DNA of 64,000 nucleotides from NCBI RefSeq assembly GCF_021602345.1, contig NZ_BQID01000007.1:124001-188000 (forward strand), in the 5' to 3' direction. The notes beneath the pieces are model-generated. The model had not been told where the DNA came from and searched no databases. It worked only from the letters and a program-made list of their open reading frames with translations. A program made the position numbers and the translations under genes. This document shows positions 24,585-33,154 of this stretch, one piece after another; positions within the stretch are counted from its first letter, which is position 1; each line of letters starts with the position of its first letter. Origin of the DNA: Pseudomonas pharyngis. GTDB taxonomy: Bacteria > Pseudomonadota > Gammaproteobacteria > Pseudomonadales > Pseudomonadaceae.

Positions 24585-26918
24585 ATGCACCCCACCCGCC
24601 TCACGCCGCTGGCCCGAACCCTGCGCAATCTCGTCCTCGGCGCCAGCCTGAGCTTCAGCGCCCTACCCCATGCGCTGGCTGCCGACACCAAGGCTTATCA
24701 CATCGCCCCGTCGTCGCTGGAAAATGCCCTCAACCAGTTCGGCCGTGAAGCCGGTGTGCTGATCTCGTTCGGCTCGCAAGTCACCAGCGGTGTGCAAAGC
24801 CGTGGTCTGGAAGGCAACTACACAGCGGAGCAAGGTCTGAACGCGCTGCTCGAAGGCACCGGCCTGCAAGCCCGCGCCGAGGGTGGCAATGCCTTCAGCC
24901 TGCAACCTTCGAACGACAGCGCCCTGGAGCTGGACACTTCGAAAGTGGTCGGCGACTGGCTGGGTGAGGCTGCGCAGGTCAACGTCTTCGAACATCCCGG
25001 TGCCCGTGACGTGATCCGCCGCGAAGAGTTCGAGCGCCAGGGCGCGACCCAGGCCCGCGATGTGCTCAACCGCATTCCCGGCGTCAACGCGCCGGAAAAC
25101 AACGGCACCGGCAGCCACGACATGGCGCTGAACTTCGGCATTCGCGGTCTCAACCCGCGCCTGGCCGCACGTTCGACGGTGTTGATGGATGGCATCCCGG
25201 TGCCGTTCGCGCCTTACGGTCAGCCGCAGTTGTCGTTCGCGCCGATCAGCATGGGCAATATGGACGCCGTGGACGTGGTGCGTGGCGGCGGTGCCGTGCG
25301 TTACGGCCCGCAAAACGTCGGTGGCGTGGTCAACTTCGTGACCCGGGCGATTCCGGACGAGCCGACCGTGAAAGGCGGATTCCAGACCGAAACCAGTCCT
25401 TCGTCCAGCCATGACGGCTTCAAGACCAGCGCCAACCTGCTGGCCGGCGGCACCAATGCCAACGGTCTTGGCGGCGCGCTGTTGTACTCCGGCACTCGCG
25501 GTGGCGACTGGCGTGAGCACAGCGATACAGAAATCGACGACCTGATCCTCAAGGGCAAATACCAGCTCGACGAGGCCAACAGTTTCAACGCCATGGCCCA
25601 GTATTACGAAGGCAAGGCCGACATGCCCGGCGGTCTGAATGTCGCCGACTACGATGCCGATCCGTATCAGTCGACCCGGCCGAAGGACCAGTTCTGGGGC
25701 CGTCGCACGATGTTCAATGTCGGCTATCGCTATCAGGAAGATCGCCGCGAGTTCACCGCCAATACCTTCTTCACCAAGACCCTGCGCAGCGGTTACCTGG
25801 ATCAGGGCACGTTCCTGTCGCTGTCGCCGCGCGAGTATTGGGTGCGCGGTCTGGAAACCCGCTTCGCTCAAGGCTTCGACCTCGGCGCCACCAGCCATGA
25901 AGTCGGCGTCGGTTATCGCTACATCAACGAAGCCGGCCACGAACTGCGCTATCGCACCCCGATTGCCAGCAACGAGTATCCGACCACCAACAGCCGCAAT
26001 GACCGCGACACCCGTGGCGGCACGGAAGCTAATGCATTTTTCGTCGATGACCGGATCGACATCGGCAAGTGGACCATTACCCCGGGCGTGCGCTACGAGA
26101 TGATCGAGTCGCAGCAGACAAACAATCTGACCAACGTCAAATACAAGGGTGACTACAACACCGCGCTGCCGGCGCTGAACGTGCTGTATCACCTGTCCGA
26201 CAGCTGGAACCTGTACGCCAACACCGAAGGTTCGTTCGGTAGCGTGCAATACAGCCAGATGCCCAACCGCGTCAGCAGCGGCGAAGTGAAACCGGAGAAG
26301 GCCCGCACCTGGGAACTCGGCACCCGTTACGACAACGGTGCGCTGCGAGCGGAGATCGGCGCATTCCTGATCAACTTCGACAACCAGTACGAAAGCAACC
26401 AGACCAATGATTCGGTAATCGCCCGTGGCGAAACCCGGCATCAGGGCATCGAAACCAGCGTCAATTACGCTCTCGACGACTTGAGCCCGGCGCTGGCCGG
26501 CTTCGATGTCTATGCCACTTACGCCTATGTCGACGCAACCATCCGCGAAGATGGGCCAAACAAGGGCAATCGTGTGCCGTTCTCGTCGAAACACAAAGGC
26601 ACGATCGGCGTCGGTTACACCGAAGGGCCGTGGAAACTGAACCTGGACAGCAGCTTCCAGAGCGACCAGTTCGCCGACAACGCCAACACCTCGAAAGAAA
26701 GCGCCGACGGCAGCACCGGCAAGATCCCGGGCTACATGCTGTTCAGCAGCCGCGCCGGTTATGACTTCGGCCCGCAGCTGTCGGACCTGAACGTGGCGGT
26801 GGGGGTGAAGAACATCTTCAATACCCAGTACTTCACCCGTTCGTTCGATGACAACAACAAGGGCAAGTATGTCGGTGAGCCGCGCACGGTGTACGTGCAG
26901 ACCTCCGTTGCTTTCTGA
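24585..26918 (+). CDS. fecA: Ferric-citrate outer-membrane receptor
   Basis: A protein of 777 residues: signal peptide (to about residue 33), STN signalling domain (about 36-110, YHIAPSSLENALNQFGREAG), plug and barrel. Long stretches agree with E. coli FecA: GARDVIRREEFERQGAT, RIPGVNAPENNGTGSHD, RSTVLMDGIPVPFAPYGQPQ, VRGGGAVRYGPQ, and the barrel segment QFADNANTSKESADGSTG. It takes up ferric dicitrate with TonB energy and signals through FecR/FecI coded upstream. CAGGA lies about 9 bases before the ATG. A strong terminator follows. Confidence 0.97.
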   Translation: MHPTRLTPLARTLRNLVLGASLSFSALPHALAADTKAYHIAPSSLENALNQFGREAGVLISFGSQVTSGVQSRGLEGNYTAEQGLNALLEGTGLQARAEGGNAFSLQPSNDSALELDTSKVVGDWLGEAAQVNVFEHPGARDVIRREEFERQGATQARDVLNRIPGVNAPENNGTGSHDMALNFGIRGLNPRLAARSTVLMDGIPVPFAPYGQPQLSFAPISMGNMDAVDVVRGGGAVRYGPQNVGGVVNFVTRAIPDEPTVKGGFQTETSPSSSHDGFKTSANLLAGGTNANGLGGALLYSGTRGGDWREHSDTEIDDLILKGKYQLDEANSFNAMAQYYEGKADMPGGLNVADYDADPYQSTRPKDQFWGRRTMFNVGYRYQEDRREFTANTFFTKTLRSGYLDQGTFLSLSPREYWVRGLETRFAQGFDLGATSHEVGVGYRYINEAGHELRYRTPIASNEYPTTNSRNDRDTRGGTEANAFFVDDRIDIGKWTITPGVRYEMIESQQTNNLTNVKYKGDYNTALPALNVLYHLSDSWNLYANTEGSFGSVQYSQMPNRVSSGEVKPEKARTWELGTRYDNGALRAEIGAFLINFDNQYESNQTNDSVIARGETRHQGIETSVNYALDDLSPALAGFDVYATYAYVDATIREDGPNKGNRVPFSSKHKGTIGVGYTEGPWKLNLDSSFQSDQFADNANTSKESADGSTGKIPGYMLFSSRAGYDFGPQLSDLNVAVGVKNIFNTQYFTRSFDDNNKGKYVGEPRTVYVQTSVAF

Positions 26919-26932
26919 TCCCTGCTGAAAAC

Positions 26933-26962
26933 AGAAAGGGCCTGCAATTGCAGGCCCTTTCT
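26933..26962. terminator. Bidirectional terminator after fecA
   Basis: A perfect 30-bp palindrome AGAAAGGGCCTGCAA/TTGCAGGCCCTTTCT lies 14 bases after the fecA stop. Its A/T-rich ends serve both fecA and the convergent HPF-like gene. Confidence 0.85.
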
Positions 26963-26989
26963 CATTGGGTGGCTTGGAAAATCAGCGCA

Positions 26990-27397
26990 TCAACTGTTGA
27001 TCGCTGCCTGTTCGTTCTCGTCAAACTCTTCCGCCAACAGCTTGTCATTGGCTTTGCTTGTGAATGGCACCACAGCGGCTCGCGGTTTGCCGCGCAGTTT
27101 GCCAAACAGGTGCTCCAGCGCGTGCTCCAGTTTTTCGGCTGCACCATCGATCGCCTGTTCCAGCGAATCGGCTTTGTGGGTGACGGAAATCGGTTGATGG
27201 CCTTTTGGCCGCGCTTCCAGTTGGCAGCGCAAATCATGAGGACCTGGTTTGTCACCGTTCTCGTCGCTCAGATGGACTTCGACACGGGTCAGGTCTTCCT
27301 CATAACGGTCGAGCGTGCTCTCAATTGTGGTTCGTACCCACTCCTCCAGTCGTTTGCTGCTTTGAATATGGTTGTCGCTGTTGACTTGGATTTGCAT
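26990..27397 (-). CDS. HPF/RaiA-family ribosome-associated protein
   Basis: A protein of 135 residues starting MQIQVNSDNHIQSS, with the beta-alpha-beta-beta-beta-alpha pattern of hibernation factors: V-E-V-H-L-S-D-E-N, C-Q-L-E-A-R-P-K-G, then a long helix ADSLEQAIDGAAEKLEHALEH and an acidic tail. This divergent branch differs from the canonical hpf beside rpoN. It probably binds 30S subunits under stress. Good ribosome site (AAGGGA). A hairpin and a Fur-like sequence lie upstream. Confidence 0.85.
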   Translation of the reverse strand: MQIQVNSDNHIQSSKRLEEWVRTTIESTLDRYEEDLTRVEVHLSDENGDKPGPHDLRCQLEARPKGHQPISVTHKADSLEQAIDGAAEKLEHALEHLFGKLRGKPRAAVVPFTSKANDKLLAEEFDENEQAAINS

Positions 27398-27424
27398 AGT
27401 TCATCCCTTATTTCAGCTAGCTCG

Positions 27425-27458
27425 CAAGAGGCCTGGAACAGGATTTCGTGACCTCTTG
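27425..27458 (-). repeat. Inverted repeat in the 5' region of the HPF-like gene
   Basis: CAAGAGGCC (27425-27433) and GACCTCTTG (27450-27458) pair at 8 of 9 positions, 28 bases before the start codon. It could be a leader hairpin or an operator. Confidence 0.35.
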
Positions 27459-27597
27459 ATTACAACAATCGGCCCGCCGGACGAACATTTCAACCCCTTA
27501 AAAAAGATAAATATTCATTCGCAAAAAAAGCCGGACAACCGAGTAAAGCGCTGGTAAGGTCGGGAGTTGGGTCGCCCCGCCCCTCCGAAAAATCTGC

Positions 27598-28545
27598 TCA
27601 CAATTGGCCATCACCCAACGGGTGCAGGCTGCGAAAAATCCCCGCCTCTTCCACCAGCCAGTCATGCACCGCCCGCACGCCCGGATGGCTCAGGGCCCCC
27701 GGCGCATAAAGCAATACATAGCGCTTGTGATTGGGCACCGAAATCCCGAACGGCACGATCAACGTCCCCCGCTCCAGCTCGTCGTTGAGCAGCGTGCGCC
27801 GGGCAATCGCCACGCCCATGCCGGCAATCGCCGCTTCGATGGTCAGGTGGTTGCGATTGAACGTGTGCCCGCGCCGCACATCCGCGCCCTCGAAACCGAT
27901 GGCATTGAGATAAAACTCCCACTCCGCGTATTCATAGCTGCCGCGCCAGGCGGTGATGTCGTGCAGCAGCGGAAAATGCACCAGATCCGCCGGCCCGTGC
28001 AGCGGCGGACGTCCGCGCAACAGGCCCGGTGCGCACACCGGAAAAATCTGCTCATCGAGCAAGGCTGTGGATAACAATCCCGGATAGCTGCCGTCGTTCA
28101 GGTCGATGGCCAGGTCGAAATCCCCTTCATGCAACGGCACGCTGCTGTCCTCGGCCACCAGCCGCAACTGGATGTCCGGGTAACGCTGTTGCAGGCGTGG
28201 CAAGCGCGGGGTCAGCCATTTGCTGAGGAACGATGGAATCGAGCGCAACCGCAGAATCCCGCTGATCATCCCCGCATCCAGCCGTCGCAATTCCGCGTCG
28301 ATGCTGCCGTAAGCCTCGTTGACCGTGATCGCCAGTCGCTGCCCTTCCGCGCTCAGCTCCACACCCCTTGCACGACGGTGGAACAGGCGAAAGCCCAGAC
28401 GCTCTTCCAGTTGTCGGATTTGTTGGCTGACCGCCCCCGGCGTGATGTGCAGTTCTTCGGCACAACGGGTGAATGACAGGTGCCGCGCGGCACAGGAAAA
28501 CACCTGCAGCCAGACGTAAGTCTGGGCATGCAATTGACGACTCAT
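27598..28545 (-). CDS. LysR-family regulator of the GcvA/DsdC type
   Basis: A protein of 315 residues. The HTH is AARHLSFTRCAEELHITPGAVSQQIRQLEERLGFRLFHR, typical of the GcvA/DsdC branch, with effector features FDLAIDLNDG and HTFNRNHLTIEAAIAGMGVAIARR. It is divergent from the serine deaminase gene with 135 bases between, so it probably controls serine catabolism in the way DsdC controls D-serine deaminase in E. coli. The inducer is unproven. Confidence 0.87.
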   Translation of the reverse strand: MSRQLHAQTYVWLQVFSCAARHLSFTRCAEELHITPGAVSQQIRQLEERLGFRLFHRRARGVELSAEGQRLAITVNEAYGSIDAELRRLDAGMISGILRLRSIPSFLSKWLTPRLPRLQQRYPDIQLRLVAEDSSVPLHEGDFDLAIDLNDGSYPGLLSTALLDEQIFPVCAPGLLRGRPPLHGPADLVHFPLLHDITAWRGSYEYAEWEFYLNAIGFEGADVRRGHTFNRNHLTIEAAIAGMGVAIARRTLLNDELERGTLIVPFGISVPNHKRYVLLYAPGALSHPGVRAVHDWLVEEAGIFRSLHPLGDGQL

Positions 28546-28547
28546 GG

Positions 28548-28562
28548 TTTAGTCCTGCTAAA
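28548..28562. promoter_or_regulatory. TTTAG-N5-CTAAA, candidate LysR site
   Basis: A 15-bp dyad with T-N11-A form, 2 bases upstream of the LysR start codon, where it could mediate autorepression of the regulator and contribute to control of the serine deaminase gene. Confidence 0.4.
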
Positions 28563-28680
28563 GGCTTACTTAGGAAATTTCGTTAGTCACGTTGAAGCGA
28601 GGTAGGCAGTATCGCCGACATTGCGCTTGTCCTACAAAAAATGGCAGCGATTCCTACTCCATTGCTTGTAAGGGTTTAGC

Positions 28681-30057
28681 ATGGCTATCAGTGTTTTCGA
28701 TCTATTCAAAGTCGGCATCGGCCCGTCCAGTTCCCACACCGTCGGCCCGATGCGCGCCGCCGCGACCTTCGCCCAGGCCCTGATCGACCAGCATTTGCTG
28801 AACGATGTGCAACGGGTGGAAATCCGCTTATATGGCTCGCTTTCGGCCACCGGCGTCGGCCATGCCACCGACCGCGCAACGGTCATGGGCTTGATGGGCG
28901 AATGGCCGGACAGCATTGATCCGTCGACCATAGAGCCGCGCATCCAGCAAGTGCGCGAGACCGGCCAACTCTCTCTGGCCGGTAAACGCTCGATCACCTT
29001 CAACTGGCAGCACGATCTCCTGCTGCTGGACGAGAGCCTGCCCTACCACCCCAACGCCATGTCGCTGACAGCCTTCGGTGCATCCGGCCAATTGTTCGAG
29101 CAAACGTACTACTCGGTCGGCGGCGGTTTCATCATCGAAGCGGCCGAAGCCGAATCCGGCGCAGCGCCGGCCGGCGACGTCGAGTTGCCTTACGAATTCT
29201 CCAGCGCCGTCGAACTGCTGGCGCTGTGCAAGCAGCACAACCTGCGGGTGTCCGAACTGATGATGGCCAACGAACGGGCCTGGCGCAGCGACGCCGAGAT
29301 CCGCCAGGGCCTGCTGCACATCTGGTCGGTGATGCGCGAATGCGTCGAGCAAGGCTTGCGCCACGAGGGCATCCTGCCCGGCGGTCTGAATGTGCCGCGT
29401 CGTGCAGCGAAATTGCACCGCAGCCTGCTGGAAATCGGCAAGCCGAACGTCATCAGTTCGACCCTGTCGGCGATGGAGTGGGTCAACCTGTTCGCCCTCG
29501 CCGTCAACGAAGAGAACGCCGCCGGCGGGCGCATGGTGACCGCGCCGACCAACGGTGCCGCCGGGATCATCCCGGCCGTTCTGCACTACTACATGAAATT
29601 CAATCCGGATGCGTCGGACGACGACGTGGTTGCGTTTTTTCTGGGCGCGGCAGCGGTCGGCATCCTGTGCAAGAAAAACGCCTCGATTTCCGGCGCCGAA
29701 GTCGGCTGCCAGGGCGAAGTCGGCTCTGCCTGCGCCATGGCCGCTGCGGGTCTGGCCGATGTGCTCGGCGCCACCCCGGAGCAACTGGAAAACGCCGCCG
29801 AAATCGGCCTGGAACACAACCTCGGTCTGACCTGCGACCCGGTCGGCGGCCTCGTGCAAGTGCCGTGCATCGAGCGCAATGCCATCGCTGCGGTGAAGGC
29901 GATCAACGCTACACAAATGGCCCTGCGCGGCGACGGCAAACACTTCATTTCTCTCGACCGGGTGATCCGCACCATGCGCGATACCGGCGCCGACATGCAT
30001 GACAAATATAAAGAGACTTCACGGGGCGGCCTGGCCGTGAGCTGGGTGGAGTGCTGA
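28681..30057 (+). CDS. sdaA: L-serine ammonia-lyase (single-chain, Fe-S)
   Basis: A protein of 458 residues that converts L-serine to pyruvate and ammonia. It begins with SVFDLFKVGIGPSSSHTVGPM, which is nearly invariant in this family, and has the alpha-domain signature GAEVGCQGEVGSACAMAAAG. Cys343, Cys385 and Cys396 match the three cluster ligands of E. coli SdaA. It is followed 63 bases later by a serine transporter, forming a uptake-and-deamination unit under the divergent LysR gene. The symbol is by family; sdaA and sdaB cannot be separated. Confidence 0.94.
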   Translation: MAISVFDLFKVGIGPSSSHTVGPMRAAATFAQALIDQHLLNDVQRVEIRLYGSLSATGVGHATDRATVMGLMGEWPDSIDPSTIEPRIQQVRETGQLSLAGKRSITFNWQHDLLLLDESLPYHPNAMSLTAFGASGQLFEQTYYSVGGGFIIEAAEAESGAAPAGDVELPYEFSSAVELLALCKQHNLRVSELMMANERAWRSDAEIRQGLLHIWSVMRECVEQGLRHEGILPGGLNVPRRAAKLHRSLLEIGKPNVISSTLSAMEWVNLFALAVNEENAAGGRMVTAPTNGAAGIIPAVLHYYMKFNPDASDDDVVAFFLGAAAVGILCKKNASISGAEVGCQGEVGSACAMAAAGLADVLGATPEQLENAAEIGLEHNLGLTCDPVGGLVQVPCIERNAIAAVKAINATQMALRGDGKHFISLDRVIRTMRDTGADMHDKYKETSRGGLAVSWVEC

Positions 30058-30096
30058 GGAGCACTCCCTGACCGCCCGTAACACGTGAGCCCGAGC

Positions 30097-30107
30097 AAGA
30101 ATAATAA
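30097..30107 (+). promoter_or_regulatory. Candidate Hfq/Crc catabolite motif before the serine transporter
   Basis: AAGAATAATAA fits the AAnAAnAAnAA pattern bound by Hfq with Crc in Pseudomonas. It ends 13 bases before the start codon, partly covering the ribosome-binding region (GAGG at about 30109-30112). Confidence 0.5.
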
Positions 30108-30120
30108 CGAGGCAAAAACG

Positions 30121-31422
30121 ATGACCGATGTACGCACACCCGCTGCCGAAAATCCCGCTGTAGACCGCACACGCAATACCGAAACCGCCCACAAGGGCTG
30201 GAGCAAATTCGACACCACCTGGATGCTCGGCCTGTACGGCACGGCCATCGGTGCCGGCACCTTGTTCCTGCCGATCAACGCTGGTGTCGGCGGCTTCTGG
30301 CCGTTGCTGATCCTGGCATTGTTGGCGTTCCCGATGACCTTCTTCGCGCACCGGGGCCTGACCCGCTTCGTGCTCTCGGGCCGCTCCGGTGACATCACTG
30401 AAGTGGTGGAAGAACACTTCGGCATCGGCGCCGGCAAACTGATCACGCTGCTGTATTTCTTCGCGATCTTCCCGATCCTGCTGGTGTACAGCGTGGCGCT
30501 GACCAACACCATCAGCAGCTTCCTCGAACATCAATTGCACATCGCCCCACCGCCACGCGCGGTGCTGTCGCTGGCGCTGATCCTCGGTCTGATGGCCATC
30601 GTCCGTTGCGGTCAGAGCGTGATCGTCAAAGCCATGAGCGTGCTGGTCTATCCGTTCGTCGCCGCGCTGCTGTTGCTCGGCATCAGCCTGATTCCGAACT
30701 GGAACGGCGCGTTCTTCGCCAGTGCTCAAGAACCGATGGAACTGTCGGTGTTCCTCAAGACCCTGTGGCTGGCGATCCCGGTGATGGTGTTCTCGTTCAA
30801 CCATTCGCCGATCATTTCCGCGTTCGCCGTCGAGCAGAAACAGCGCTACGGCGAGCAGTCCGAGCGCAAGAGCAGCGGTATCCTCGCCATGGCCCACGGC
30901 ATGATGGTGGTGACGGTGATGTTCTTCTGCTTCAGTTGCGTGCTGGCGCTGTCGCCGGCGGATCTGGCAGCGGCCAAGGCGCAGAACATCTCGATCCTGT
31001 CGTACCTGGCCAACCACTTCCAGACCCCGGTCATCGCTTACGCTGCGCCGCTGATTGCGTTGGTGGCGATCACCAAGTCCTTCCTCGGCCATTACATCGG
31101 CGCCAGCGAAGGCTTCCAGGGCATGATCGTCAAAAGCCTGCGCAGCCGTGGCCGGGTGATGTCGGCGAGCTGGCTGAACCGTGCGACCGCACTGTTCATG
31201 ATCCTCAGTTGCTGGGCCGTGGCGACCTTCAACCCGAGCATCCTCGGCATGATCGAAACCCTGGGCGGGCCGGTGATTGCCTGCCTGTTGTTCCTGATGC
31301 CGATGTACGCCATCCGCCGTGTGCCAGCCTTGCGCCAGTATTCGGGCCAGGCATCCAACGTGTTCGTGGTGCTGATCGGCCTGATTGCACTGTCTGCGAT
31401 CATCTACTCGGTTCTGCCCTGA
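30121..31422 (+). CDS. sdaC: Serine transporter, HAAAP/SdaC-type
   Basis: A protein of 433 residues with about 11 membrane segments. The motif LGLYGTAIGAGTLFLPINAG is typical of the hydroxy/aromatic amino acid permease family, with FSFNHSPIISAF and ALVAITKSFLGHY further on. It imports serine (possibly threonine) with protons. Co-oriented with serine deaminase. A strong terminator follows. An alternative GTG 36 bases upstream lacks a good ribosome site. Confidence 0.9.
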   Translation: MTDVRTPAAENPAVDRTRNTETAHKGWSKFDTTWMLGLYGTAIGAGTLFLPINAGVGGFWPLLILALLAFPMTFFAHRGLTRFVLSGRSGDITEVVEEHFGIGAGKLITLLYFFAIFPILLVYSVALTNTISSFLEHQLHIAPPPRAVLSLALILGLMAIVRCGQSVIVKAMSVLVYPFVAALLLLGISLIPNWNGAFFASAQEPMELSVFLKTLWLAIPVMVFSFNHSPIISAFAVEQKQRYGEQSERKSSGILAMAHGMMVVTVMFFCFSCVLALSPADLAAAKAQNISILSYLANHFQTPVIAYAAPLIALVAITKSFLGHYIGASEGFQGMIVKSLRSRGRVMSASWLNRATALFMILSCWAVATFNPSILGMIETLGGPVIACLLFLMPMYAIRRVPALRQYSGQASNVFVVLIGLIALSAIIYSVLP

Positions 31423-31439
31423 AACGGGCCGCAAACGAA

Positions 31440-31469
31440 GAAGGCGAGCCAAGAGCTCGCCTTCTTTTT
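31440..31469 (+). terminator. Rho-independent terminator after sdaC
   Basis: GAAGGCGAGC-caaga-GCTCGCCTTC followed by TTTTT, 17 bases after the stop. Confidence 0.92.
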
Positions 31470-31621
31470 GGCCGGTTTCATTGTTCGACAATATTCCCGG
31501 CATGTCCCTTGCTACATCGCTGAAGGAGACAGGACCACGGAAAGGCCGATGGTCAGGTTTGGCGAACCAACCCGATCAAGGCCGGTCAACAACTGCACGT
31601 TCAATCAGGCGGTGACGCATC

Positions 31622-31939
31622 ATGGACAATCCTTTTCAGATCATTACCGATGCTTTCGCGCCGGACTATCAGATCAACCTGAGCATTCAGGGGCTGGACG
31701 GCAGCATCATGCTGACCCTCTCGAAAAGCGGGCGGATCGTCGCCAAACGGATGATCAGCGCCGAACAGCGCAATGACCCCAAGCGCCTCAAACGCCTGGT
31801 GCAAAGCATTCAGTTCGGCATCGCCATCGAACAGGGCCACAGCGCCATGGCGATCCTTGATGCCATGACCCGCGGCGACGGAATCGCTCCGCCACCGCGT
31901 CAGGCCAAACATCAACCCCGGCCAGCCGCCGGCCTTTAA
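31622..31939 (+). CDS. DUF3509 family protein
   Basis: A protein of 105 residues of a family confined to Pseudomonas relatives. It has a beta-rich N-terminal part (YQINLSIQGLDGSIMLTLS), a Lys/Arg helix (RNDPKRLKRLVQSIQFGIAIEQG) and a disordered Pro/Gln tail. No catalytic motif. Its last 4 bases overlap the end of the convergent psiE gene. Function unknown. Confidence 0.82.
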   Translation: MDNPFQIITDAFAPDYQINLSIQGLDGSIMLTLSKSGRIVAKRMISAEQRNDPKRLKRLVQSIQFGIAIEQGHSAMAILDAMTRGDGIAPPPRQAKHQPRPAAGL

Positions 31940-32436
31940 AGCTCGCCCTTCTCCACTTCCGGATGTTCACTGGAACCCGTGCCGATCTTGCGGTGCGGGT
32001 TCTCGATTTTCACCGAAGGGAATTGCGACGAAGCGTAACGCACCACCAGGATCGAGAATGCGAGCAGCAGAATCCCGCCGCACAGGTAGATGATGCCCAT
32101 GTCCGGCGGATTGTGGTGCGAGACGTTGGAGATCAGCAGGCGCGTCAGTGCGGTGATCGCCACGTAGATCAGGAAGCGCACCGGCATGTGGTTGGTCTTG
32201 AAGTAAATCCCGACCATCGCCCCCAGTTCCAGATAGATGAACAGCAACAGAATGTCATCGATCTTGATGTGCCCTTCCTCGAGCATCCCGAGAAACTCCA
32301 TCACCGCCGCCCATGCGGTTACCGCACCAATGGCGAACAGCGCCAGGTAGTGGAAAGTCTCGACGAACAGGTTGCCCAGGGACTCGGCCAGTTGATGCAC
32401 GTTTTGCCGCAGTTTCTCGGCCCAGTTGATTTTCAC
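31936..32436 (-). CDS. PsiE-family inner-membrane protein
   Basis: A protein of 166 residues with four membrane segments (about 27-47, 60-80, 86-105, 115-135) in the pattern of phosphate-starvation-inducible PsiE, including LYLELGAMVGIYFKTNHMPVRFLIYVAITAL-like text split between helices 2 and 3. The role of PsiE is poorly known. GTG start at 32436 with AAGGA 9 bases before it. The gene is convergent with DUF3509 and divergent from yebG. Confidence 0.85.
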   Translation of the reverse strand: MKINWAEKLRQNVHQLAESLGNLFVETFHYLALFAIGAVTAWAAVMEFLGMLEEGHIKIDDILLLFIYLELGAMVGIYFKTNHMPVRFLIYVAITALTRLLISNVSHHNPPDMGIIYLCGGILLLAFSILVVRYASSQFPSVKIENPHRKIGTGSSEHPEVEKGEL

Positions 32437-32670
32437 GATGAAGGTTCCTTAGCCCGGTTCGAGCGGATGTTGCTTGCTGGACGTGACGGTTATTGCGCAC
32501 GTACGCAGATGCATGCAGAAAAGAGGCCACGCCATCATGGCGAGCCGCCGCGAAACCTGCGCCGTGGCGTTTGGTCGCACCTGTGCGCAGACGTCGGGCT
32601 GACAAAATCCGAATCCGGTCTACATTGAAAAGCCACTACCCAAAGCGCAGGGATTCGCTTATCCTTTTCG

Positions 32671-32686
32671 CTGTATATAGATACAG
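32671..32686 (+). promoter_or_regulatory. LexA (SOS) box upstream of yebG
   Basis: CTGTATATAGATACAG fits the consensus CTG-N10-CAG, with perfect CTGTATAT and ATACAG half-sites apart from one central base. It lies 44 bases before the start codon of yebG, a known LexA target in E. coli. Confidence 0.93.
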
Positions 32687-32729
32687 TAGTCGCAAAGACA
32701 ACTTAATGTGAAGGCATGTGAGGTGGTGA

Positions 32730-33074
32730 ATGGCCGTCGAAGTGGTATACCGCAGCAGCCGAGATCTGGAGCGCTTGTTCATGGATAAAGCCGAAGCTGA
32801 CCGTCATGACAAAATGCTCGAACTGGCCGAACTGTTGGCCGAAGTGTTGGAAAAAGCCGTTCCTTCGTTGAGCGAGCAGCAAGTGGAAGAAGTCGGGATC
32901 TTCATGGCGAAGAACCGCGATGTGTTCGCCCGGGCGTTCAAGAGCCAGCCTGATGCCCTGTCGGAGCTGATCAACGCACCGGCGGCACCGGTTGTGGCGA
33001 CCGAAACGGCCGAAGTGGCCGAACCGGCAGAAGCGCCAGCCAAACCTGCAAAAGCGGCGAAGGCTGCGAAGTAA
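32730..33074 (+). CDS. yebG: YebG-family SOS-induced protein
   Basis: A protein of 114 residues whose first 80 match E. coli YebG (AVEVVYRSSRDLE, DKAEADRHDKMLELAELL). YebG is a DNA-damage-inducible protein of unclear biochemical role. The last 30 residues are an Ala/Pro/Lys/Glu repeat-like tail (PAKPAKAAKAAK) that could bind nucleic acid. The consensus SOS box upstream supports the call. GAGG lies just before the ATG and a clear terminator follows. Confidence 0.9.
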   Translation: MAVEVVYRSSRDLERLFMDKAEADRHDKMLELAELLAEVLEKAVPSLSEQQVEEVGIFMAKNRDVFARAFKSQPDALSELINAPAAPVVATETAEVAEPAEAPAKPAKAAKAAK

Positions 33075-33106
33075 TCGGCATCTGAATTGAAGCCTCTGAA
33101 TTGAAT

Positions 33107-33138
33107 AGCCCCTGAGTTGAAAGACTCAGGGGCTTTTT
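33107..33138 (+). terminator. Terminator after yebG
   Basis: AGCCCCTGAGT-tgaaag-ACTCAGGGGCT followed by TTTT. Also positioned to stop the convergent dehydrogenase transcript. Confidence 0.9.
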
Positions 33139-33154
33139 CATGTCCGGACAAACC

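Noticed and set aside
24663-26594. A 643-codon open frame antisense to fecA
   Set aside because: fecA is certain from extended identity with E. coli FecA; the antisense frame is a composition shadow.
26990-27397. Calling this the canonical rpoN-linked hpf gene
   Set aside because: There is no rpoN, ptsN or yhbH-type neighbourhood and the C-terminal tail differs; it is kept as a family-level call.
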